Below are positions 1-10,300 of a stretch of DNA of 64,000 bases, piece by piece. The stretch is from the NCBI GenBank assembly GCA_009363875.1, contig CM018695.1, forward strand, positions 42,819,150 to 42,883,149. Reading direction: 5' to 3'. Both the position numbers and the translations under genes were made by a program. This DNA is from Mikania micrantha (lineage: Eukaryota; Streptophyta; Magnoliopsida; Asterales; Asteraceae). Within the stretch, counting starts at the first letter, position 1, and each line of letters starts with the position of its first letter. The notes under the pieces were generated by a model, which did not search any database, was not told the origin of the DNA, and worked only from the letters and a program-made list of their open reading frames with translations.

Positions 1-127
1 TTTATTAAATTCTGTTTATCAAACTATGTTTACATTTCCGCTGCATGATTATGAAAGTTTTTAGTTTAAGAGCTATGTGTTATGATGAAAACCAACCTCT
101 GCGAGGTGCCCGGTTTCGGGGCCTCTC
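1..127 (+). repeat. Possible tail of a Gypsy-type LTR
   Basis: The first bases contain the phrase tttccgctgcat next to tttatcaaac-like sequence, which also occurs near the 3' end of the solo LTR around 61796-61815. This suggests that the window opens inside a related LTR that would end near the CA at 126-127. No start, PBS or duplication is visible, so this is a weak call. Confidence 0.25.
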
Positions 128-159
128 ACTTAGGGATAATTTTATTGCAATTTGGTTAC

Positions 160-262
160 AAACTGTTTTCTTGATCTTAAAATACAAAACCCCACTAAAC
201 TAATTCGGTTTTACTAAAAATTATTCTTGTTAATTTTTGACCGAAACAATATTCAAACTATT
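160..262 (+). repeat. Diverged direct repeat, partner at about 3070-3165
   Basis: A block containing aaaacccca..taa.ttggtttta.taaaaat and ending ccgaaacaata.. recurs at about 3070-3165 with scattered substitutions. The two copies flank the decayed reading frame at 577-2060, so they could be remnants of an old pair of LTRs or of a duplicated segment. No TG/CA ends or target duplication could be assigned. Confidence 0.4.
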
Positions 263-576
263 TGTAACAACTATAATTAGAAATATAGATTGTCAAAACA
301 TAAGATTAACTGTTATATTATTAATCAAAAGCAGTTAAGTTTAATGTATAGGGCTTTGCCATGAAACTCATGGTCCATCCATCCAACACAAATATTGATT
401 AAAGTTTAGCATATATACTAGAAATAGTTAAGGGTTCGCAATGAAACTCATGCTCCCTCCACCTTAACTATTCCTAAAATACGAAAAATTAAAATTTTTC
501 TTCCCCTACATGAGGGGACTATCCAAAGACACATTGTTTAAACACCAGAATAATTGTTTAAAGAACCACACATGCT

Positions 577-2060
577 TTAAAAAATTGGCTCAAACCTTAG
601 CGACTTCGTCTTCATCTCCCATGACTGCCACTTCTTCTCTTGCACCAGCACCCTAGACCTCACCTGCCTTGCTCTTTTTCCAGCAATTTCATCCACCTTC
701 TTCGTCAAGTCATTAAACATCTCTGCCTTAACCTCAGTGAGATCTGCTAGGACCTTGCACCACCCTTGAAGGTCACATGACCTGATTAGCCATATGTATC
801 TTGGCACACCAAATAGTAATGGTAGCAGACGTTTTGGCCACCTTAATGGTTTCCTTTATCTTCATCTTGTCAGCGACTTCAAAATCCTTCAATTACTTCT
901 TCAGCTTGGCATTCTTCTTTTTGAAATGTTCGGCTTTGACAGTTGTTATCTTCTTCTTACCCTTCACATTTTCAATGTGTTCATCATAGGCTACCTTTTC
1001 TAAGGTGATTTTAAGAGAATACTTTAAAATAAGAAAACTTAGGGATATGCAGGGATATAAAAAGAGTTTTCATTTCACAATGGATATCAACCTTTTGGAG
1101 GAGTTCAATAGAAGAGAGATCACACACATCATCAAGGTCCACTGTTTCCAGTCCCTTGCGTTTTTGGGCAGCCTTAGAGGAACGTTTGTGCATAACCCGT
1201 GCTTTAGGACAACTGGTCTGGACTTTTCCTTCTTCACAGTCAGAAAGTTGTTGAAATCATCCAAGTCAAAAGCACATTTTATTGGGAATATATTAGGATA
1301 TTAGACATCATAAATCAAGATAAAACCATGTTAAATAGAAATTATCTCTAAAATCCCATATACATGAGGCCATAGGGGTCTAAGATTGTTCGGTGGTCAA
1401 ACTAGGGTTGATTGATAGGGGGGTTACTCCAAACTTTCTATCATTTTCGTCTATTTTGAGCAAAGCTCGCAGCCTACCTTCACTTTCTTCGCTTTTGGAA
1501 ACCAAAGATTCGAACTTTGGGGCTAAAACACAAAAAACAATATGATATAATGATGTATAGAAATGAACAAAGATAAACATAAATAAACCTAGATACCTAC
1601 TCTTTTCTACTTATTTAAAGGGCAACAACTCCCCATCAGGGATCGACCTCCTCTTTACAAAGAAAAACATGTTTCTCCGCACGTTCTCATCCATGGTAAT
1701 CCCATGAACTAAGACGGGAGCACCACTCCTTTGAAGGACATAATGAAAGAATCTGTGGGTGCGAAGTTAAAAAATTAAGGCAATTTCAGGAATGCCTATG
1801 TTTAAACCATAGTGCTGATGTAAACGACATAAGGTGACAAGAAGACGCCAACCCATGGGCATCAACTGAGGAAAACAAAGTTGAGCGACTTGAAAAAGTT
1901 AGTTATCAAATCAGGAAAAGAATAGGAGAGTCCCAAATAAAAGGGGTATTCTGGAAAACACACCCAAACCGAGGAAACGTGATCGACTTTGAAGGTTTTG
2001 TCGAAGTTTCGAAAAATGGTACCCGCAGGAGAAATTTTGGATAATTGCAAAAGCTCGATA
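577..2060 (-). pseudogene. Decayed reading frame of a repeat-associated plant protein
   Basis: Several short minus-strand open stretches lie in order: 1862-2050, a frame across about 1630-1860 broken by a stop, 1011-1264 and 577-807. The upstream part reads like the dispersed Asteraceae family annotated as 'putative gypsy-type transposon' proteins, with phrases such as SPAGTIFRNFDKTFKVDH and VWVCFPEYPFYLGLSY, then a stretch like FFFVKRRSIPDGELLPF, then charged, coiled-coil-like sequence. The frames change repeatedly and stops interrupt them, so a single product is not possible without introns. I cannot exclude that some breaks are introns. The family assignment comes from recognition, not from a search. 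Confidence 0.35.
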
Positions 2061-2350
2061 CACTCATCATCGAAGACACAAATTCGGTTTTAAGAACAGG
2101 AGAATGTTTTGATTTTGAAAAACGCTCTGAGATGTCTCAGAATTGGATGAAGGAGTTGCATTATACATTTTGCTATAAAACAAATTTTGGAAACAAGAAG
2201 AAGATGCTCACCTTCTTTTTGCGAAGGAAGGTGATGGCTGAAAATGGAGGACTTGGTGATAAATATGTCCTGCAAGATGTCAAACGGTTCTCAAAACCTC
2301 TAAGACTTGTTAACCGTTTGATCAACTTGATTAAAAAATTAAAATTTTAA

Positions 2351-4440
2351 GATTTTAAGATTTTAAAATTTTGAAATTTTAAATTTAAAAAGCAACTTTT
2401 TTTGCAACTGTATTCCATTAATTAGTAGCCATAAAAAAATCTGAGGATATTTCAAAATCAGGAATTATTGAGTATATATAGGAATATTTGAATGTATTCT
2501 TATACACACATGTATTTGTTTTGCAGCGCATACACGAAAGGCTCATCATTAAGGGATATTAACTTTTGATTAATAATATACTTTTATAGTCTTCTTTGTT
2601 GAATTAAATATGCTGGTCAAATGAATCTTAATGATTATTCCTGATAATCCAGTCATGGAAGTTTAACATGTACGAACATGGATGAAATGTTGCTGACAAC
2701 AGTCATATGAAGAAGTCCAGATATGAGCAGATCTGTAGCTGATTACTCAGAACGATTATGAAAAAATCGTAATTATATGTATAAATAACATATGCAATGA
2801 TCAACAATAGGAGCATCTGCTCACTCAATTACTACAAACACTTCTCTATACTCACGCATTCACTTAGTATCGATCGCTTGTGTTCATTCTGTTTGTACTT
2901 TTATTTGTTCTTGAAGTATAAACAAGAAAGAGTGGCAATTGTCACCTCTCGGTGTTTTTATACCAGCGATCCTAAAGTCATACAAATAACATGTGTTATG
3001 TTATCCACTTTCGTTCATATTTTCATTATCCTAAGGATCCCCAAGATAATTTTCTCGAATTATACACATAAACTTGTTTTTCAGATCATAAAGCACAAAA
3101 CCCATTTTACTAATTTGGTTTTGCTAAAAATAATATTTATTAATTTTTACCCGAAACAATATGCAATACTATAACATAGAATGGGTTGAGATGAGTTACA
3201 CAACTAACACAATACGAGTTAAGATGTGTAACTTAAACACTGTGAATAAAATTTATTTAAACAAGTAAAAATGACAAATAATATATTTGATGCAAAAATC
3301 ATTAAATATTATTCAAATATACTATTTGTTTATATACAACTTATTTTAACTTGAACTAAATCAAAAGCTTTTTAAAAATGACTTGTTTAGACTAAAACTG
3401 ATTTTGTTTAAAACTCTTCCTAACCCACACAGTCAAACCCAACCCTCCCATACCAGGTTTACAATTACATAAACATGTTTATATCATGAAATCCTTGTAT
3501 ATATTTAGTTACAATATAACACTCTCTCTACCAAACTTGATTGATGATAAAAATAAAATGTAATCTTACAAATCAAAATAAATATTCTAAACAAGAAGCA
3601 TATGAATTTCATTGATGATACATGTAGAGTTTGTTTATACATGAATATGTTCTAAAGAAATGCATTGTCTTACCGGATTAATGAATCACAATTGTGAACT
3701 TCTAATATTTCGAATTCGGATACATATTCAAAGATCCCAACATGTAAGAATGACAAGCACCAAATGAGCTTCACAATCTCTCTGATGCTTTGATACTGAT
3801 CCAACAAGATCAATTTTGCACTGTAAAGAAAATGAAAATAAAAAATGATTGAACTTTGTGGGTTTTCTTCAACTAATTTTATTATTGTAACCATGAGAAC
3901 CCGTTATCAGAAACCTCACAAGGGCCCGCTAATACCCAGCAAACCGAGGCAATCGGGTAAAGCACTACCTATGCAAGACATGTGGTCTTCAAGGGGATTA
4001 AGGCATAATGGCATATTACCATTGGAATTTTTCAGTTGCATACATTACACAAACCTTACATCGTCAGTTTATATTAATCACTTCACCTCCATCCACTTCT
4101 CATCAGAAGTAAAAGTAAAGTCAACCACGAGAGTTTAACTTGTCATACACTATATTGCAAAAGGCATTCAACGAATCGAATTTCCAATAATTTGAATCGA
4201 ATGATTTCTAATTTTGAATTTTTAAGGATAATAAACCAATTAGAATTTGAAATACGAATTCAACATCAAATTTCGAAATTTGATTCTCTTCGAATTCAAC
4301 TAAAAGAATATGTTTAAACTTTATTTACAAAATTATTGCTAATTTTAAACATTTAAAATATTCAATGATTGGTACCTTAAACAAAATACTTCAATTATAA
4401 AGTTTACTTTTTATATATATTAAATTGCTTTAATATATAT
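2351..4440. other. AT-rich intergenic sequence, no gene seen
   Basis: No reading frame here has recognisable protein character; the longer frames (for example 2797-3174 and 3845-4138) lack composition or motifs of a real gene. Apart from the diverged direct repeat at 3070-3165 I see no RNA gene or element end. Confidence 0.5.
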
Positions 4441-4704
4441 AGGGGAATGATCAATTGTTAACCCTGTCTTATTGCAATAACCGAATAACTACATCTTGTT
4501 ACTTTGGAGCCCACATTAAAATAATCTAAAGGTGTAAGTTTTTTCTTCTTTTTTTAATTAATGTAATTAATGTGTCACTTACATTAATTAAAAAAGAAGA
4601 AAAAACCTACACTTTTAGATTTACTTTAATGTGGGTCCCAAAGTAATAATATGTAGTTATTCGGTTATCGCAATAAGGAAGGGATAACAATTTAACCATT
4701 CCCT
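4441..4704. mobile_element. Hairpin MITE, family A copy 1
   Basis: The two halves are near-perfect inverted repeats. The left arm begins aggggaatgatcaattgtta and runs through an ataaccgaataactacat segment; the right arm is its reverse complement and ends at the ccct of 4701-4704. A short AT-rich centre joins them. Both flanks are tatatat, consistent with insertion at a TA-rich target. The whole 264 bp could fold into one hairpin. A second copy lies at 5600-5853. It has no coding capacity, so it would depend on transposase in trans. Confidence 0.75.
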
Positions 4705-4711
4705 ATATATA

Positions 4712-5169
4712 TCTATACTACTATTTAATACATATTAGAAGGACGCAATGGTCTTTTACCAAACACTCTTAAAATTAAGAGTTTTACAACTCTTATAGCA
4801 TGAAATACAACTTACACAGCTTTAAAACCATAAACAAAGGTTTTTTTTTTACTTTTTAGTTTTCCCATATTGATAACTTTAATAAATAAAGTGACAAAAA
4901 ATGACTATAAAAGAAACCATCTCAAATCAAATGAATCAATTTTTAACATTTATGTCACATTTGTCATACCATATTTGGCCTTTTGACTTTTATCATAATA
5001 GTTTTTTTAGTTAAATATTAATAATTAGAGTAAGCTTCTCTTTTGCTCCCTGTGGCTTGACAATATTAAAAGAGTTGATTTTATGAAAATCTGGTGGTTT
5101 GTGCTTTTTACAAGCAAAAATCAGTAACTTAAATGTTTTTTTCCGCCGATCGCGCGGGCATCTCACTAG
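4712..5169 (+). mobile_element. Small non-autonomous Helitron
   Basis: The left end is TC (tctatactactatttaatac) preceded by A. The right end is CTAG at 5166-5169 followed by T, and a GC-rich imperfect hairpin (ccgc..gcgg) lies about 8-10 bases upstream of CTAG. TC start, CTRR end, subterminal hairpin and insertion between A and T are the standard Helitron signature. The 458 bp element has no coding sequence. It directly abuts MITE A copy 1. Confidence 0.6.
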
Positions 5170-5194
5170 TGTATATATATACATATACATATAT

Positions 5195-5585
5195 AGGGGG
5201 CGGCTCCATAAAAAATCTTCATATTTCAGAAAACTTAAAAAACTAATCACAATTGTTATTAATCAATTTCATTTTTCGTTTTTTATTTTACATTTTGTTT
5301 TATTATAAGGTTATATTTGTTAACAAAAAGAAAAAAATAAAGAAATATATGTAATTCATGTTATTACATATATGTAACTTGTAAACTACATATATGAGTT
5401 ACATATACGTAACTTTATTATACATAATTTCGTGATCTACATATTTTTATTAAAAAATTTTTTTTGTTTATAACATTTCTAAGCTAATAATAAAAAATCA
5501 TGAAATTTTTTTTTAAAATTAATTGGTTAGTAGGAGTTTTCTTGGTTTTCTCAAAAGTAAGGAGTTTTCTTTTGAACTCTCTCCT
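5195..5585. mobile_element. Imperfect-hairpin MITE, family B
   Basis: The left end (aggggg cggctcc) and right end (ggagttttct...ctctctcct, reverse complement) are imperfect inverted repeats. The central part is rich in palindromic gttacatatatgtaac-like sequence. Flanks on both sides are TA repeats. It has no coding potential. Boundaries are accurate to a few bases only. Confidence 0.5.
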
Positions 5586-5599
5586 ATATATATATATAT

Positions 5600-5853
5600 A
5601 GGGTGTGGTTCCTTTGTTAACCCATGTTTATTGCGTTAACCGAATAATTACATCTTATTACTTTGATACCCACATTAAAGTAAATCTAAAGGTATAGGTT
5701 TTTTTTTTTATTAATGTAAGTGGACCGTACATTAATTAAAAACAGAAGAAAAAACGTACACCTTTAGATTTACTTTAATGTGGGCCCCAATGTAATAAGA
5801 TGTAGTTATTCGGTTAACGCAATAAGGAATGATTAACATTTGATCCTCTCACT
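5600..5853. mobile_element. Hairpin MITE, family A copy 2
   Basis: This is the same family as 4441-4704, sharing the gttaaccgaataa.tacatct and acattaaagtaaatctaaa segments and the same overall hairpin. The outer ends (agggtgtggttc and its partner gatcctctcact) have drifted more than the inner arms. It sits between the TA run at 5586-5600 and the hairpin element at 5851-6207. Confidence 0.7.
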
Positions 5854-6203
5854 AAAAAGTTTAAAAAAGATTTTAAAACGCTCATAACCGGCTCATACAA
5901 ACTCCTATTTGACCCATTCCGGCTGCGTTAGAACCGTCTCGTCAAACTCTACGTTCTTAGCTTTTAGGGTTTAGATTTTAGGGTTTAGCTTTTAGGGTTT
6001 AAATTTTAAGGTTTAGTTTTTATCCTTTGGGTTTAACTTTTAGGGTTTAGTTTTAGGGGCGGGGGTAAGGGTGGGGGGTTAGATTGGGTTCGATAAGACG
6101 GTTCTTACGCAACTTGAATGAGTTAAATTGGAGTTCGTATGAGCCGGTTATGAACGATTTAAGAATCCTTTTTAGGCTTTTTAGCCTTTTTAGAATATTT
6201 CTT

Positions 6204-6207
<4 letters not shown>
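5851..6207. mobile_element. Hairpin element C with a telomere-like core
   Basis: The left arm (about 5851-5950) and right arm (about 6075-6207) are inverted repeats sharing cataaccggctcatac and agaaccgtct. The loop, about 5955-6050, is made of degenerate TTTAGGG units (ttttagggtttag repeated). The right end ccct abuts a TA microsatellite. I see no reading frame. The left end overlaps or abuts MITE A copy 2, so the exact border is uncertain. Confidence 0.6.

Positions 6208-6208
<1 letters not shown>

Positions 6209-6250
<42 letters not shown>
6209..6250. repeat. (TA)n microsatellite
   Basis: About 42 bases of uninterrupted TA repeats directly follow hairpin element C. The length is likely polymorphic. 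Confidence 0.9.
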
Positions 6251-6251
<1 letters not shown>

Positions 6252-7171
6252 CACTTTCAAATCGAATCGAATTGAAAATCGCAAATTCTATAAGGACTAA
6301 AAAGGAGAATTTCTTGTCAATAAAAGTTTAACTACTTTGGTTCAGGAAATGTAAATTTGTGAAATTACACGTTATGGTTTTAAAAAACATGAGGTGATAT
6401 GATCCATTCAAATCCCGAAAGCCTTGAAGCGCAAGACGTGAGGCGAGAGCTTTACTTACGCAAGGCATTGTTCTATGAACAACCAAATAAGCTTTATAAA
6501 CAATCAAAAGTTGTACTCTCATATCTTTCACATGTTAGCCTTTTTATCAAGTAAAATAGTTCATAATTTCTTCCATCTTTTTTGCCATTTTTACATTTTT
6601 GCTTCCTACAACAGACTCTAAGTTTGACCAACTTTGACCCATGTTTACATAACACCTCAAGGCCCCGAGCCTTTTTTTCATATCATGTCATAAGCCTCAC
6701 GCCCAAGGCACATATAAGATATGCTCTTAAACCAAGAGTCTTGTGTCAAAAAATATAGATGCCAAAGGCGTCAAAAAGGTCCTGGGCCAAGTCGCAAAGA
6801 GTGAGCCTAGGGCCTAGGCACTAGACTTAAAAATTAAGGCTTTTCTATAAAAACGAGACACATAGTACAAAAATACCACCTTTAGGGCTTTTAGACATGT
6901 TTTAGGCTAGTTTAGCCTATTTCAGGTCGATTCCAGACTTCTTGGGGCCAGTGTAATTGTTTCAGACCCGTTCGGACGGTTGCGTCTGAGCACAAGACGA
7001 CAGGGCTGCATTAGGCTGTTGCGCCTGGGGGCCTAGGGGTGCGCCTTGTGGGTTTTTGACAACAGATTTCATAGCGTAAACCATGACAATAACGCAAAAC
7101 TAGAAGACCCATGTAAAGGAAACTGACCTGAGGAGTATATCTGTAAAAACTGAAGGTTACGGTTTGAAGTT
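6251..7171. other. 3' flank of the Nudix gene, no gene seen
   Basis: This stretch lies downstream of the Nudix stop codon (gene on the minus strand) and would contain its 3' UTR next to 7171. The part at 6640-7060 is a degenerate GC-richer repeat with many gcc..aaggc and cctaggc phrases typical of old dispersed repeats. I cannot place a polyadenylation site with confidence. Confidence 0.4.
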
Positions 7172-7396
7172 TTAAGGCAAATTAGTGTCCCTGCTTATGA
7201 CTCCTGGAAGCTTTATCTTGGGAGTCTGTTTAAGAAAAGCGGGTGGTGTTTGGTACACAACCGATGCTGCTCGAATCAAGATTCCAGCAGTAAGACCCCA
7301 AATCATGTACTTTTTACCAACAGTTTCATAGTTGAAGTAATGAATCAGAAACCTACTTCCCCTCCATTCAGTTTCTTTCGATATTCGGTTTTCATC
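7172..7396 (-). CDS. Nudix gene exon 4 and stop
   Basis: Following a 98-base intron with acceptor ttcag at 7397-7401, 74 codons encode DENRISKETEWRG, then FLIHYFNYE, YMIWGLTAGILIRAASVVY and a C-terminal tail, with TAA at 7172-7174. This is too dispersed to appear as a long open frame but matches the C-terminal part of plant CoA-diphosphatase Nudix proteins. Confidence 0.88.
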   Translation of the reverse strand, partial: DENRISKETEWRGSRFLIHYFNYETVGKKYMIWGLTAGILIRAASVVYQTPPAFLKQTPKIKLPGVISRDTNLP

Positions 7397-10300
7397 CTGA
7401 ACAAGTAAATGTTGGTGTTGAGTTGTAATGAATTTGAACCAGGATTTTAATACATGGTTCTAAAGTGTGAGCTAAGGTTCAAATATGAAAACACCTTGAG
7501 AAACATTTCTAAAGGAGCATCAAAGACTTCTTCTACTTCAGCAACGTTGGGAGTTGGGATGAAGGCATTTCTATCAGAAAGTAAGCCAATAACAGGAGCT
7601 ACTCTGAGAAGATGCTGCAAAACCAAAGATGCATATTGTTTTCTTGAAGGTAAATTTATTGCAGTACAAAACTCGCTATGGTATTCATAATCTACAATTA
7701 CACAAGCACAAATATGTATACATCTATATATACACATACGCAAATATCGTATTGATTAGTGGGATTTTACTGAGTATGGATGTATGTTTGTCTGTTACAC
7801 ACACACGTGTGTGCTTAAATCAATGTATACGCTCGCACCCCTGAATCTTTAGTATTGAGAAATGGTTAAAGCCTCATGATTGATAAAACCTCAACATCTT
7901 TAGACAACATTCAATCATGCATTGTTACCAGTGGAGTTATTAGTGGAACATAGAGAGGATATTTCTCTCTCTTTATTAAGGTGAATACCTCATATGGTCT
8001 ATAAGAATTTATCATATATGCTTGTTAATACTCTAGCTTCTGTAGGACTTAATAAGCAATTAGTTACATATGTAACAAGAAAATGACAAAACATACACAC
8101 ATACATATAAGTATAGCACTACCCCTATATAAGTAAATGTAGACAAATGACAATCATAAACTTTAAGAAGTTCTTGTTACCTCATATTTGAATGTCAAAC
8201 ATGAACTTTAAGCAATTTGACGAGTAATGAAATTGACCATTAATCTATCAATCCATCAAATAACATTTTGAAAATTTATTATGTTTATTTAGCAAAGGTA
8301 AAGTTGGCATCATAAAAGAGGCATCAGTATGTACCTTAGACAAGAACGGCTCAAGAACGGTCACGACATTTACAAGTGATGGCTCGAGCCCTATCTCTTC
8401 CTTTGCTTCCCTTGTTGCAGTGTGAGCATCATCCACGTCATCTTCCTCCGCTTTTCCTCCGGGCAATGAAACTTCACCTATACATCAAGGTTCAAAAAAC
8501 ACCGTTTGCCATTCCATTAGTTGTACGAAAAAACAACATGACATCAAACCGAATTCCAACAAGATTGAGAGATTCTTGACTTTCATATGTACCGGAAATC
8601 AAAGAACGCTAACGTACGTTATTGAGAGTGATTCTACAAATTATATTATCCAAAATCGCCAAACATATTTGTTGAAAACATCGTCTGATCCATGCAAGTA
8701 TCAATTTTGTGACTGCCACCACAATTTGTTATCTTATTTAGAATATTCTACAAATTATATTATCCAAAATCGCCAAACATATTTGTTGAAAACATCGTCT
8801 GATCCATGCAAGTATCAATTTTGTGACTGCCACCACAATTTGTTATCTTATTTAGAATATGTTAGTAGTATATGAATATGAAATGAAGCTGTGGGTACTC
8901 TGTTAGGTTGTAACTGAAACCAAAAGGGGTAAGACCTGTCTCTTGTGATTGATGGAAAGTATATTTCGGTCATTACTTACTAGAATGTTGTCTTTTAGAT
9001 CTATTGATTGTTGTATAAACTACTTAAGAAGAAGATTAAAAGAATCAACAATCTTTATCGGAGTTCAAAATTCGCAACTAGATTACAAATTGACAGCTAT
9101 GGATGCTTAAATAAGGACGATCAGAGTGATGGAGGAGACGCGTTGTAAGAAAATGAATTGTTTCAAATTATCTGATTATGAATACTAAAGTTGCAAAAAT
9201 TAGCTTGAAAACACCCATCCAAACGCCCCATAAAACATAGAAATACAAATCTTGATCCAAATATAAAGCTCCAAGTTCTTACAACCTATGAAGCCAATGT
9301 CAGATTCTGCAATAAAGAAACAAATGCAAGATTTAAATGTTGGATCGATTCCTTTGGTTTAGATGTAAACATGAATACGAAAACAGTAATGAAATAGAAA
9401 TTAGATGAAACCTATGAATCCAGTGAATGCGTTGTTGATTCCAGACATGATTCCTGAGAGATGACAATCCAATTGGGTTCCCGTTTAGGGTGTATGGTGG
9501 GGATGGAGTTAGATGAGATGGCTCGGTTATGGAGTCACGAATTTCTCTTAGGGTGAGGAGAAATCGTTTTGTGATGATGTTAAGAGAATGTGAGTAACCT
9601 TTGATTAGGAGCCATTAGTCTCTATTTATACACCCAAGGGGAAACCCTAATTAGGATAAATTAGGATAATTACGTCCATCAAATAATTATCTATCTGTTA
9701 GGGGTATTTAGGTAATTGATCTTATTTAATTAAATAATCATGAGGGCCATATTTAATTATTTAGTCTTACATTCTCCCATTTGGCCAAGTGATTATTTAT
9801 TATGAGCATTAAGTAAGTCTGCAGATTGATAATACTCATTTTAGTTCTAAATTGTAATCATAGCAGGGAAATACAATCATTGAATCAGTTATTCAATTCA
9901 AGACCCCCATTAATCATACTACAATACAAATTTAAAACTTAAGTTAGAATCAATTAACAAGTAAGCCCTTTAACGAATGATTTATGTTATTAGTGTCTAT
10001 ATGTCATTAGGCATGCATAAACATATATTTAGAGACAAACAAATCAGATAAGTGAGGAAATTTCATTATTCATAAGTAAGTACATTATGCCATAAGGTCT
10101 TTACATAAGCCCATCTTCGAAACATGTTCTTCGAATATCTTAGGAGGGAGACCTTTAGTCATCGGATCCGCAAGCATAACTTTAGTACTTATATACTCAA
10201 TACAAAGGTTATTTTCCTCAACTCGCTCGCGAACGAACAAATACTTTGTATCAAGATATAAACCAGCACCAGTCGAACTGTTACTGTTTGAGAAGTTAAC

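Noticed and set aside
2045..2350. Plus-strand frame of 101 codons
   Set aside because: It lies opposite the start of the decayed minus-strand family and has no domain character; probably a shadow.
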